Assembly (NCBI RefSeq): GCF_007748195.1
Contig: NZ_CP037920.1
Span: forward strand, 6,291,800-6,355,799
Source of the DNA: Gimesia aquarii
GTDB lineage: Bacteria; Planctomycetota; Planctomycetia; Planctomycetales; Planctomycetaceae
DNA: 64,000 nucleotides
Direction: 5' to 3'
In this document: positions 27,431-36,221 of the stretch, in pieces
How positions within the stretch are numbered: position 1 is the stretch's first letter
Layout: the number at the start of each line of letters is the position of its first letter
The notes under the pieces: generated by a model
What the model saw: the letters and a program-made list of their open reading frames with translations, nothing else
The model's database searches: none
Told to the model about the DNA's origin: nothing
Program-made: the position numbers and the translations under genes

Positions 27431-30400
27431 ATGCTCAACAGAACCTTTCTGAAGCACACGCTCTATCTGTTCGCGTTCACCTGTGTCTGTGGATTTTCAT
27501 TTCTATCGGTGACAGGCGAAGAAAAACAGCCTCCTTCGAAAGCCCAAACACCTGATGATCAACCCTTGATTGTATTTATGATTGGAGAGAAAGGGTACAA
27601 GACGTCTGAAAGTTTACCCGCCTTTGCAAAAGCGCACTTACAGCCTCTGGGATTTCGCACCGAGTTTATCTTTGCAGATAAAAAAGATTCGAATTCCTTC
27701 CCGGGGCTGGATGTCATTAAAGAAGCTGATTTACTGTTTCTGAGTGTCCGCCGGAAAACAATACCAACAGCTCAGATGAAATTAATTCGAGATTATCTTG
27801 CTGCAGGAAAGCCCCTGATGGCGTTGCGAACGTCGAGCCATGGATTTGCGCTTAGTAAAGGTGAACCAGCAAAAGGATACGTGGAATGGAAAGAATTTGA
27901 TAAGGAGGTCCTGGGTGGTGAGTATGCAGGTGACTTCAACAACAAAACTCCGACTGATGTGACGACTCAATTACGAGCAGAACAGAACCCGATCATGGCC
28001 ACAGTTCGCAATAAGTATTTTCGCAGCAAAGGTTCGATGTATAAAAGCATTAACCTCAAGGGTTCAACTAAAGTGTTGCTGCGTGGGCTCTCTCGCGTCG
28101 AAGGACAACCCGTACAGATGCCGGTTGCCTGGACGAACATGTATAAGAAATCACGTATTTTTTACACATCACTGGGCCATCCAGGCGATTTTAAAATCAA
28201 TACCTTTACGCATACACTCGTCAATGCCGTCTACTGGTGTCTGAAAAAAGAGCCCCCACAAGTCGATGTTGCTGGAAAAATCAGCCGAGATCGATTCAAA
28301 AAAGATCTGGCTGGCAATGAACAAGTCGACAAAGTCATGAAATCATTTAAAGGTCGCGGTGAAGTCGGTGATGAATCTGATCCAACTCCACCCGAAGAAG
28401 CGGTGAAACTGTTTCAGGTTCACAAAGACTTTGTCATGGAAAGTATCGCGGCAGAACCGGAAGTGATGCAGCCACTCTATATGAGCTTCGACCATCGGGG
28501 GCGGATGTGGGTCGTGCAATATCTGCAGTATCCGTTTCCTGCTGGATTGAAAGTGGTCAAGTATGACCAGTATTTACGCGCTGTCTTTGATAAAGTTCCC
28601 CCACCGCCCCCAAATCATTTCAAAGGGGCGGACAAAATTTCGGTACTCGAAGATACCAACGGTGATGGTACATTTGACAAAGTGAAAGATGTCATTACAG
28701 GTTTGAATATTGTCTCTGCTGTCACAGTGGGCCGGGGTGGCATCTGGGTGTTGAATCCTCCTTACCTTTTGTTTTATCCCGATGCAAACAGCGATGATAT
28801 TCCCGATGGCGATCCGGAAGTCCATCTCTCGGGTTTTGGGCTGGAAGATACACACTCTGTAGCCAACAGCTTAAAATGGGGACCGGACGGCTGGCTCTAT
28901 GGAGCCAATGGCAGTACCACCACCGGTACAGTCAGTTCTGAAGCGACCAAACGTGTGCACTTCAAAGGACAGATGATCTGGCGCTACCACCCTGACAGCA
29001 AAGTCTTCGAAATTTTTGCGGAAGGGGGCGGCAATACATTCAGTGTCGAGATCGATTCCAAAGGGCGTGTCTTTTCCGGAACCAACAATGGTGGCACCCG
29101 GGGTATGCATTACGCGCAAGGTGGCTATGCCAAAAAGAACTGGGGGAAACATGGCCCACTGACGAACCCCTATGCCTTCGGTTTTTATGAGCATATGCGT
29201 CATAAAGGTTATCAGGAACGATTCAGCCAGACCTTTTCGATTTACGAAGGGGGCATATTTCCCGCCAAATACAATGGCGCCGTCTTTGCTGCCAACTCAC
29301 TACATAATCGCGTGATGGCGAGCCAGTTGATTCCTGATACCTCTACTTACCGCACTGAAGATATGCCGCCGATCGTGTTAACACAAGATCGCTGGTTCCG
29401 TCCTGTCGACATCAAAGTGGGGCCTGATGGTTGTGTGTATCTGGCTGACTGGTATGACAGTCGTCTGACTCACGTCGACCCGCGTGACAATTGGCACAAA
29501 ACCAGTGGCCGTATTTATCGACTCAAACCAACAAATTTTCAACCAATCAAACCATTTGATCTTGCGAAACAAACGAACACGAAACTCATCAAAACAATGG
29601 GGCATCCGAACAAATGGTTCCGTCAAAAAGCGGTTCAGGTGATTGGCGAACGCGGAGATCAGTCGATGATTCCCACACTGACAAAAATTGCGAAAAGCGA
29701 ACAGGATGAACGCGCGCTGGAAGCGCTCTGGGCATTGAATTTACTTGGCGCCTTCAATGAACATCTCGCACTGGAATTATTAGGTCACCGTGATCAGCAT
29801 ATTCGTCGCTGGACCATCCGTCTGCTCGGCGATTCACATCAGATTTCGAAACAACTAACCAAAACATTGGTTGAACTGGCCAAGATCGAACCATATGCCG
29901 AAGTACGCTCACAACTGGCTTCTTCCGCCAAACGTTTTCCTGCGGAAGCGGGCCTGGAGATTACCTATCAACTATTAAAACGAGAAGAAGACCAAGCCGA
30001 CTTGCATATTCCGTTGCTTCTGTGGTGGGCAATCGAGAGTAAAGCCACTTCCGACCGAAGTGCCGTTCTCACCCTATTCTCTAAACCAGATTTCTGGCAA
30101 GTGAAAATGGTACAAGATTACATTCTGGAACGGATCATGCAACGCTATGCCATGGCCGGCGGTCCGGAAAACTATGACATGTGTGCTAAGCTGCTCAAGC
30201 TGGCTCCTTCATCCGGGCATAAACAAAAATTGATGGTAGGTATGCTGGAAGCATTCCGGGGGCAGAAAATTGACAATCTCCCAAAAGAACTCAGCAAGGG
30301 TCTGGCCGAGTATCAAAAGACATTGGGCGAATCGGATCTTGCACTGGCATTACGTCTGGGAGACAAAGCGGCCACAACTCGCGCATTGAAAATCATTGCT

Positions 30401-31294
30401 GACAAAAATGCGGACCGCCCTACACGTTTAACTTATATGGAAATTTTTGGACAGCTAAAAACAAAACAGGCGATTGGCCCTCTGACGGCGATTCTCTCAT
30501 CAAATGGGGCTGACACTCATTCTTTAAAACGAGTCGCGTTACAAGCATTGATGAATTTCGATAACCCCTCCATTGGCAAAAATATCCTGGCACGTTATCA
30601 CAGTACGTTGCTCGATGAGCACGATGTTCGCAGCACTGCCCAACGTGTGCTTGCGAGTCGCAAAGCCTGGAGTAAGCAATTTCTGAATGAAGTGAATGCC
30701 TGGCGAATCAAAGCCAATACAATTCCTCTTGATGTTGTCCAACAGATGGCATTACACGATGACCCGGAGATCAAAGCCAGTATCAAAAAACACTGGGGTA
30801 AAGTGCGTGGATCCACACCTGCTGAGAAAAAACAAGAGATGTCGCGCGTCGCGAAATTGATCAAATCAAAAGAAGGCGATTTAGCATCTGGTAAGCTGCT
30901 GTTTAAAAAAACCTGTGCCGTCTGCCACACGCTCTTTGGTGAAGGTGGTAAGGCAGGACCTAAGCTAACCGGTTATGAACGTGATAATGTGGATTTCATG
31001 CTCCTTGCAGTCGTTGATCCGAGTGCCGCCATTCGTGAAGAGTTCACCAACTTTCTGGTGGTAACTGACGATGGTCGCACAGTGACAGGACTGATTGATG
31101 AACAGACCACGAAAACCCTCACATTGAAAGATGTGAAAGGTCAGTCTGTCCTCATCAATAAAGATGAGATCGAACTCCTCAAAGCATTGGATCTCTCATT
31201 AATGCCCGATGGGTTAACCAAAAACCTCAGTGATAAAGAGGTTCAAGACCTGTTCGCTTACTTAATGAGTCGTACGCCCAATCATGGGAAATAA
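27431..31294 (+). CDS. ThuA / PVC-type dehydrogenase / HEAT / cytochrome c fusion protein
   Basis: This exported 1287-residue protein starts with a signal peptide (about 1-30). A ThuA-like domain covers about 35-285. A membrane-bound dehydrogenase-type beta-propeller follows to about 695 (MSFDHRGRMWVVQYLQYP; EDTNGDGTFDKVKDVI; LKWGPDGWLYGANG). HEAT-like helical repeats then run to about 1080, and the C-terminus is a cytochrome c domain with CAVCH at 1162-1166 and a distal SLMPDGL ligand segment. Such proteins are typical of planctomycetes and are presumed to oxidise sugars or glycans outside the cytoplasm. Start codon ATG at 27431; no clear Shine-Dalgarno. It is followed by a strong terminator. 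Domain boundaries are estimates. Confidence 0.88.
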   Translation: MLNRTFLKHTLYLFAFTCVCGFSFLSVTGEEKQPPSKAQTPDDQPLIVFMIGEKGYKTSESLPAFAKAHLQPLGFRTEFIFADKKDSNSFPGLDVIKEADLLFLSVRRKTIPTAQMKLIRDYLAAGKPLMALRTSSHGFALSKGEPAKGYVEWKEFDKEVLGGEYAGDFNNKTPTDVTTQLRAEQNPIMATVRNKYFRSKGSMYKSINLKGSTKVLLRGLSRVEGQPVQMPVAWTNMYKKSRIFYTSLGHPGDFKINTFTHTLVNAVYWCLKKEPPQVDVAGKISRDRFKKDLAGNEQVDKVMKSFKGRGEVGDESDPTPPEEAVKLFQVHKDFVMESIAAEPEVMQPLYMSFDHRGRMWVVQYLQYPFPAGLKVVKYDQYLRAVFDKVPPPPPNHFKGADKISVLEDTNGDGTFDKVKDVITGLNIVSAVTVGRGGIWVLNPPYLLFYPDANSDDIPDGDPEVHLSGFGLEDTHSVANSLKWGPDGWLYGANGSTTTGTVSSEATKRVHFKGQMIWRYHPDSKVFEIFAEGGGNTFSVEIDSKGRVFSGTNNGGTRGMHYAQGGYAKKNWGKHGPLTNPYAFGFYEHMRHKGYQERFSQTFSIYEGGIFPAKYNGAVFAANSLHNRVMASQLIPDTSTYRTEDMPPIVLTQDRWFRPVDIKVGPDGCVYLADWYDSRLTHVDPRDNWHKTSGRIYRLKPTNFQPIKPFDLAKQTNTKLIKTMGHPNKWFRQKAVQVIGERGDQSMIPTLTKIAKSEQDERALEALWALNLLGAFNEHLALELLGHRDQHIRRWTIRLLGDSHQISKQLTKTLVELAKIEPYAEVRSQLASSAKRFPAEAGLEITYQLLKREEDQADLHIPLLLWWAIESKATSDRSAVLTLFSKPDFWQVKMVQDYILERIMQRYAMAGGPENYDMCAKLLKLAPSSGHKQKLMVGMLEAFRGQKIDNLPKELSKGLAEYQKTLGESDLALALRLGDKAATTRALKIIADKNADRPTRLTYMEIFGQLKTKQAIGPLTAILSSNGADTHSLKRVALQALMNFDNPSIGKNILARYHSTLLDEHDVRSTAQRVLASRKAWSKQFLNEVNAWRIKANTIPLDVVQQMALHDDPEIKASIKKHWGKVRGSTPAEKKQEMSRVAKLIKSKEGDLASGKLLFKKTCAVCHTLFGEGGKAGPKLTGYERDNVDFMLLAVVDPSAAIREEFTNFLVVTDDGRTVTGLIDEQTTKTLTLKDVKGQSVLINKDEIELLKALDLSLMPDGLTKNLSDKEVQDLFAYLMSRTPNHGK

Positions 31295-31296
31295 AT

Positions 31297-31329
31297 CGCA
31301 GGCTGGAACTCCACCAGCCTGCGTTTTTT
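31297..31329 (+). terminator. Strong rho-independent terminator
   Basis: CGCAGGCTGG and CCAGCCTGCG make a perfect ten-pair stem (31297-31306 and 31314-31323) with a seven-base loop, followed by six T. It begins just after the stop of the 1287-residue gene. Confidence 0.95.
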
Positions 31330-31343
31330 ACTTAATCGTATGT

Positions 31344-32153
31344 CTAAAGGTCTTGCCCTGAAGTTTTCTGCTGGTCAGCCCGCGCCTGTCTAAGCTGCGT
31401 CAACAAATCCACAATCGCGTTTTGGGCATGGTAGGTTTGGCTGATCACCAGTGATTTACTTTGCGGAAGCATCGAAATTGTGCCCCCATCATATTTGTAA
31501 GCATCCACTTTCACAGCACTCCCATAGGTCGTAATCGCAGGGCTGAGTCCAGAGATTCCACTCGGTTTCCATTCTGCTTCTGCCAAACGAGCATTTCGAA
31601 TAACGGCCTCCAGCGCATTGTAGTCATCCGGAGTACTGCAAAAATCGCCTACGGGATAAACTCGTGTTTTCATCATCTCAGATGCTCGGTCTTTTGAAGT
31701 AATCAGAATCATCTCCCGATCCACAACAAATGTCAGCTCTAAGGGATCTAAAATTTGTAACAAAGCATTTTTTAAACTGATTTTGGAGAGTTCGACATCA
31801 ACAGGCTCCTCAGCTGAGATACCTAAATTTTCCAGAGCTTTTGACTGAATTTTAATTGGTACATTATGCAAATCTGTAAAATAAGTCGTGACTTCTTTCA
31901 GCGGTATCTCCGGAAAATTAGCTTCGGTTTCTTGCTGTAAAGCACGCTGCAACTTCTCCTCTCGTTCGGTTAATGCAGGGTAAAATAACTGCCGGACCTT
32001 TTTGGTTTTAACCGATTTACTCGATTGATCACTTTTAGTAGCCGGCTTGTCTTCCGCATGAACCTGCGCTGTTATCCAATTTGCAGTTACAATCGAAACG
32101 GCAACTAGCACATATTTGCATCGATTAATATTACTCTGCATTGTCATATCCAT
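31344..32153 (-). CDS. Exported STN/secretin-N-like protein, paralogue 1
   Basis: This 269-residue protein is the last of five tandem paralogues. It has a signal peptide (about 1-34), a short linker, and an STN-like domain: LQQETEANFPEIPLKEVTTY, then VDVELSKISLKNALLQILD. A second compact domain begins RVYPVGDF and ends with TISMLPQSKSLVISQTYHAQ and NAIVDLLTQLRQAR. The layout matches the N0/N1 parts of secretins (beta-alpha-beta), but the secretin barrel is missing. AAAGGAG precedes the ATG. It carries an inserted segment GISGLSPAITTYGSAV in the second domain. It is presumably periplasmic. Confidence 0.78.
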   Translation of the reverse strand: MDMTMQSNINRCKYVLVAVSIVTANWITAQVHAEDKPATKSDQSSKSVKTKKVRQLFYPALTEREEKLQRALQQETEANFPEIPLKEVTTYFTDLHNVPIKIQSKALENLGISAEEPVDVELSKISLKNALLQILDPLELTFVVDREMILITSKDRASEMMKTRVYPVGDFCSTPDDYNALEAVIRNARLAEAEWKPSGISGLSPAITTYGSAVKVDAYKYDGGTISMLPQSKSLVISQTYHAQNAIVDLLTQLRQARADQQKTSGQDL

Positions 32154-32239
32154 CGTCGACTCCTTTATTTGTTTTTTATTATTTTAAATATACATAGATA
32201 ACATCCAAACGAACTTTCATCGTATGTCAATAAAAACCA

Positions 32240-32968
32240 TTAATCTAAGGCGCGTGCACGCCGGAGCTGTGTTAGTAATTCGACAATTGCAATGTGGTTG
32301 TGATAGGACGAGTTAACTACCAATGATTTACTTGAACTAATCAGAGAGATACTGTCGTCATAATACAAAACGGTTTTATGGATCATATCTATCAGTTCGA
32401 GATAGCCTTCGGGAGTGTTACCAAAATCACTTACTGGATAGACGCGCAGCATATATTCAAGCTCATCCTCTGCCTTGATTCGCGTGGTAATCTTAAGAAC
32501 ATCTTGATCGACTACATAAGTTAAATCGTTCGGTTCCAGCATCAGATCCAGCGCATTCTTGAGAGAGATTCCTTTGACGCTGAGACTGACTGGCTCATTC
32601 ACGGTTAAACCTTCTTCCCCCAGATGATGAGGCATGACAAGAATCGTGATGCCATGTCGATCTGCTAGTAATTCCATTGCCTTAGAAAGGGGAGTCTCCG
32701 AAAAATCACAATCTGTTTCTGTATTGAGTGCCTCTTGAATTTTCAACTCGTGTTTCGTTAATTCAGGATAGGATATCGGCTTGATTTCATTCGCTGATCG
32801 TTTGGTTTCATCTGGTACTATCGATGGAGCTTGAACATTTTGATTTTTTTTGCTCTGCTTGTCCTCTGCATTGGCCGCCATCACCAACCAAACTGAAGTC
32901 AATACACAAACTGCAAGGATCATTTTTTTACGATCCCCAAACCTGCTTTTCGTTTTAGTTTCCATCAT
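32240..32968 (-). CDS. Exported STN/secretin-N-like protein, paralogue 2
   Basis: The 242-residue protein has a signal peptide (about 1-32) ending near MAANAED, a lysine-rich linker, and the STN-like domain: IQEALNTETDCDFSETPLSK, then EPVSLSVKGISLKNALDLML. The second domain starts LRVYPVSDF, but the variable insert seen in the other copies is missing, so this is the shortest copy. It ends with SSYHNHIAIVELLTQLRRA. It is the closest relative of paralogue 3. AGGAG lies upstream of the paired ATGs. Lack of any barrel or membrane segment beyond the signal suggests a periplasmic protein. Confidence 0.78.
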   Translation of the reverse strand: MMETKTKSRFGDRKKMILAVCVLTSVWLVMAANAEDKQSKKNQNVQAPSIVPDETKRSANEIKPISYPELTKHELKIQEALNTETDCDFSETPLSKAMELLADRHGITILVMPHHLGEEGLTVNEPVSLSVKGISLKNALDLMLEPNDLTYVVDQDVLKITTRIKAEDELEYMLRVYPVSDFGNTPEGYLELIDMIHKTVLYYDDSISLISSSKSLVVNSSYHNHIAIVELLTQLRRARALD

Positions 32969-33046
32969 CGACTCCTGCTACCATTTTGTTCTTAAGAATA
33001 TAGATCTTATACGAACGAAATTTGAATAATTGTCAAATAAATGTCA

Positions 33047-33922
33047 TCAATCTAATGCGCGTATACGCCGAAGTTGTGTTAGTAATTCTACGATTTCATT
33101 GTGTGCATGATAGGTCTGACTGATCACCAAAGACTCACTGAGACGAACCAATGAGATGGTACCAGCATCTCTTTCTTCATAACGCCTTGGACGGAGACAT
33201 CCCTCTGGAAAATTCGAATTACTGATCACTTGAAAGAAGCCAGAACCTTCAGCACCACCTTGAATACCCGGGAACGGATTGTAATGGATACCTTCGTACC
33301 AGAATCCCAGACTAAGATGCTTCGTAATCGTTGATCCCAGTTCAAGATAGACTTCAGGAGTGTTGCCAAAATCACCCACAGGATAGACGCGTGTTTGATA
33401 GATCTCACTTGCATCTATTCTGGTGGTAATCTTGAGTACCTCTCGATCGACCAGATAAGTCATATCTATCGGTTCCAGAATTAGTTCCAATACATTCTTG
33501 AGAGCAATTCCTTTGACGCTAAGACTGACAGGTTCATCTAATGAGATACCTTCTTCCTTCATCTTATTCTCCAGGAGAAGCAGCGTGATACCATGTCGAT
33601 CTGCCAGGAATGCAACTACGTCAGAAAGTGGAGACTCCGAAAAATCACACTCCGTTTCTGTATTGAGCGCCTGTTGAATTTTTAATTCACTTTTCGTTAA
33701 TTCAGGATAGAATATCGGCTTTGTTTCTCTGGCAGATTGTTTAGCTCCGAGCTTTGCTGCTGGCACGACAACCGGTGAAATCCCCGGCTGGGCCTCTTGC
33801 TTTTTCTTGCTCTTTTTATCCTCTGCGTTGACCGCCATCACCAACCAGCCTGCAGTCAAAACGCAAACAGCAACGATCGTATTTTTACGATTAAGATACT
33901 TGATTTTCATCCCAGGCTCCAT
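33047..33922 (-). CDS. Exported STN/secretin-N-like protein, paralogue 3
   Basis: Starting at the ATG at 33922 gives 291 residues; the start aligns with the leader of the other copies (GGGACTTGACG before ATG), and the in-frame TTG at 33940 is not needed. A signal peptide (about 1-34) is followed by LNTETECDFSESPLSDVVAF and DEPVSLSVKGIALKNVLELI in the STN-like domain, then TRVYPVGDFGNTPEVYLELG. An insert of about 40 residues includes PGIQGGAEGSGFFQVISNSN, which is Gly-rich. The end is QTYHAHNEIVELLTQLRRIR. Periplasmic function unknown. Confidence 0.78.
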   Translation of the reverse strand: MEPGMKIKYLNRKNTIVAVCVLTAGWLVMAVNAEDKKSKKKQEAQPGISPVVVPAAKLGAKQSARETKPIFYPELTKSELKIQQALNTETECDFSESPLSDVVAFLADRHGITLLLLENKMKEEGISLDEPVSLSVKGIALKNVLELILEPIDMTYLVDREVLKITTRIDASEIYQTRVYPVGDFGNTPEVYLELGSTITKHLSLGFWYEGIHYNPFPGIQGGAEGSGFFQVISNSNFPEGCLRPRRYEERDAGTISLVRLSESLVISQTYHAHNEIVELLTQLRRIRALD

Positions 33923-34008
33923 CGTCAAGTCCCGTTTCAAATTTTCTTTATTTTAAATTGCTTTGATCTTATTCGAACTAACAATTAATGACTGTCAATA
34001 AAATGGCG

Positions 34009-34884
34009 TCAATCTAAGACTCGTGCCTGTCTGAGTTGGGTTAACAAATCAACAATCGCGTTGTGCGCATGGTAGGTTTGACTGATCACCAACGATCTAC
34101 TTTGCGGTACCACAGAAATTGTGCCACCAGTTCCCTCTTCGTAAACCTGTGAACCAAATCCTGCACCATTAATGAATTGAAAGAAACCCTTACCACCAGT
34201 ACCGCCGCCGAAACCACCACCAAGCCCCCCCGCTTGAACGGGTTGACTCGGCTTAGAAGATGAGACTCGACTACGCCATTCTCCCAGGCTGGCATTGATG
34301 ATCGCTGACTCCAGTGCCTGATAGTCATCGGGACTCTTACATAAATCGCCCACAGGATAGACACGCGTTTTCAGCATCTCTTCTGCATTGTATTTCGTGG
34401 TAATCTGAACCACATCTCGATCAACGACATAGGTTAATCCTATGGGCTGCAAAATGAGTTCCAGTGCATTCTTGAGAGAAATGCCATGCAGGCTGATATT
34501 AACGGGTTCATCAGATGTTAATCCTTCTTCACCCAAATCGTTACTCAAAATCAGAATTGTAAGACCATGCTGATCCGCAAAAGTATTTATCACCTCAGAG
34601 AGTGGATTGTCAATAAAATTACATTCAGTCTCTGCATTGAGTGCTGCCTGAATCTTCTGTTCCTGTTTTGTCAAAACCGGAAAAAATGTTTGCTGTAATT
34701 CTCCGTTCTTCTGAGCGTCACCCGCCGGAGCTGCTAGTGGTGCCGCATCTTTGACCGTTGGCTTGTGTGCTTGCGAAGCTTTGGAATTCCGCTTCTCTTG
34801 CCCGCTCGCCACGATCGTCATCCAGCCAGCAGCCAGACAAAATATCGTTAAAACAACGAATCTTCGCTTCAAAAACCCACTCAT
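34009..34884 (-). CDS. Exported STN/secretin-N-like protein, paralogue 4
   Basis: The 291-residue protein has a signal peptide (about 1-31), then LNAETECNFIDNPLSEVINT and EPVNISLHGISLKNALELIL in the STN-like domain, and TRVYPVGDLCKSPDDYQALE in the second. A marked glycine-rich insert, GGLGGGFGGGTGGKGFF, precedes FINGAGFGSQVYEEGTGG and sits in the second domain, where the other copies have a shorter loop. The C-terminal helix is NAIVDLLTQLRQARVLD. AGGAGTC precedes the ATG. The glycine insert may be a flexible loop or assembly surface; inference. Confidence 0.78.
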   Translation of the reverse strand: MSGFLKRRFVVLTIFCLAAGWMTIVASGQEKRNSKASQAHKPTVKDAAPLAAPAGDAQKNGELQQTFFPVLTKQEQKIQAALNAETECNFIDNPLSEVINTFADQHGLTILILSNDLGEEGLTSDEPVNISLHGISLKNALELILQPIGLTYVVDRDVVQITTKYNAEEMLKTRVYPVGDLCKSPDDYQALESAIINASLGEWRSRVSSSKPSQPVQAGGLGGGFGGGTGGKGFFQFINGAGFGSQVYEEGTGGTISVVPQSRSLVISQTYHAHNAIVDLLTQLRQARVLD

Positions 34885-34954
34885 GAACGACTCCTATTTT
34901 CTGTGAAATCTTAACATCTACAGCGGGCGAACATCCGTCCGACTGGTATTACTA

Positions 34955-35791
34955 TTACTTCTTTTCAGTTGACAGGTCCTCTTGGTCTTTACGGACCTGT
35001 CTTAGCTGGCTTAACAAATCTGTAATTTTATTGTGTACGCGGTCTGTTTCATTCACCACAATCGCCTTACATTTGGGAACGATAGAAATTGTTGGATTTC
35101 TTTGAGGAATCGGTTGCGTGTTTGGACCTCCGATCACCAATCCAACTGCTGACCAGTTTTTCTGTCTAAGGTCCAAACAAGTATTTCGAATTACATTTTC
35201 CAATGCCTGGTAATCATCTGGTTTATCGCACAGGTCTGCGACAGGATAAATACGTACTATCAATGTTTGGTTTGCCTCTTCTTGAGAGGTAACCTTAAGC
35301 ACTTCGTTATCAAACACATAATCCAATCCCAACGGATTCAAAACGATATTCAATGCAGATTTGAGAGAAATGCCATTCAGAGAAACATTGATTGGCTCGT
35401 CAGCTGTTAAGCCTTCTTGTTCAAGGGCCTGTGCATCAAGGTAAATATTGATGCCATGCTGCGCCTGAAAAAATTGAAGTACCTCAGAGAGCGGAACATT
35501 CGGAAAGTCACATTTCGTATCCGCACTAAGTGCCTTTTGCATTTCCTGGGTACGTTTTGTCAGTGCCGGATAAAATGGTTGCTTGATCTCTCTAGGCTGC
35601 AATGCAGTTGCTGCTGGTTCAGCCTGAAATGAAGTCTTGCTAATCAGTTTGTTCGCTTGAGCTTGTTTGGCACTCTGCTTGACTTCCGCGTTGGCAGCCA
35701 TCACAAACCAGCCTGCAGCCAGAGAACAAATTGCTACTATCATCAATTTTGAACTTAAGATTGGATTCATGTTTGTCATCTTGTTTTTCAT
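34955..35791 (-). CDS. Exported STN/secretin-N-like protein, paralogue 5
   Basis: First gene of the five-gene array in transcription order. The 278-residue product has a signal peptide (about 1-35), then ALSADTKCDFPNVPLSEVLQ and DEPINVSLNGISLKSALNIV in the STN-like domain, and IVRIYPVADLCDKPDDYQAL in the second. It is the most diverged copy, with IVPKCKAIVVNETDRVHN in place of the shared SLVISQTYHAHN. GGAG precedes the ATG. No membrane helix beyond the signal is seen. It probably carries the promoter region shared by the array. Confidence 0.78.
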   Translation of the reverse strand: MKNKMTNMNPILSSKLMIVAICSLAAGWFVMAANAEVKQSAKQAQANKLISKTSFQAEPAATALQPREIKQPFYPALTKRTQEMQKALSADTKCDFPNVPLSEVLQFFQAQHGINIYLDAQALEQEGLTADEPINVSLNGISLKSALNIVLNPLGLDYVFDNEVLKVTSQEEANQTLIVRIYPVADLCDKPDDYQALENVIRNTCLDLRQKNWSAVGLVIGGPNTQPIPQRNPTISIVPKCKAIVVNETDRVHNKITDLLSQLRQVRKDQEDLSTEKK

Positions 35792-36221
35792 GATTATCTC
35801 CGAATTAAGATTCAGCTCTGATCTATTCAGTGTGTGAGTTTTGTCACTTTATTTGAAATCGAATTGAATTTTCTCTCTAGAAAGACTATCAGTAAAATAT
35901 TTTTCTGTCAGTCATTGATAGAAGAACTACAAAGAAATGAATCCGCTCAACTAAGAAAGATTTGTGCTTCAGAAAAGACAAATCGCTGCCCACAACAACC
36001 TTATCAAAAGAATAAAAGACGCAATTTTCCGAATGAAATGAGAGAGGAAAATAACTAAAATTGTGAACTATTGAGCATAAATGAATAAGATGAAGATAAT
36101 TTAATCGTAAAGCCCCTCACCTCAGATGTCAACTTTTTTCTGCCTGAGTCTCATGGAGCTGAAAAACAAGTAGATTTCAGTGACCTCCTAAGTCACCAGT
36201 GTAGCATTTGACAAATTCTTT
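35792..36221. other. Intergenic region upstream of the STN-like array
   Basis: These 430 bases separate the first array gene (minus, starting at 35791) from the end of the LptA-like gene (minus, ending at 36222). The stretch is AT-rich. It should hold the promoter of the array and the 3' untranslated end of the LptA-like gene. A 74-codon open frame on the plus strand (35834-36058) looks spurious because it is rich in rare residue runs. I see no convincing terminator or RNA. Confidence 0.5.

Larger units (their letters stand above)
31344..35791 (-). repeat. Five-copy tandem array of paralogous exported STN-like genes
   Basis: Five consecutive minus-strand genes (ending at 31344, 32240, 33047, 34009 and 34955) encode proteins with the same order of parts: signal peptide, STN-like domain with a D/EPVxxxxxGISLKNAL segment, then an RVYPVxD domain ending in a NAIVDLLTQLR-like helix. 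Gaps are 70-86 bases. Several leaders share AGGAGTC a few bases before the start, and the sequence around several stop codons is also similar. Copies 2 and 3 are closest. The array probably arose by duplication and is transcribed as one unit from before 35791. Confidence 0.85.

Noticed and set aside
31344-35791. Complete secretins or a type II/III secretion cluster
   Set aside because: Each protein is below 300 residues, has only N0/N1-like domains and no barrel; no secretion ATPase or pilotin is adjacent.
35834-36058. 74-codon open frame on the plus strand
   Set aside because: No signal, no Shine-Dalgarno and an odd composition; it lies in an AT-rich intergenic region and looks accidental.
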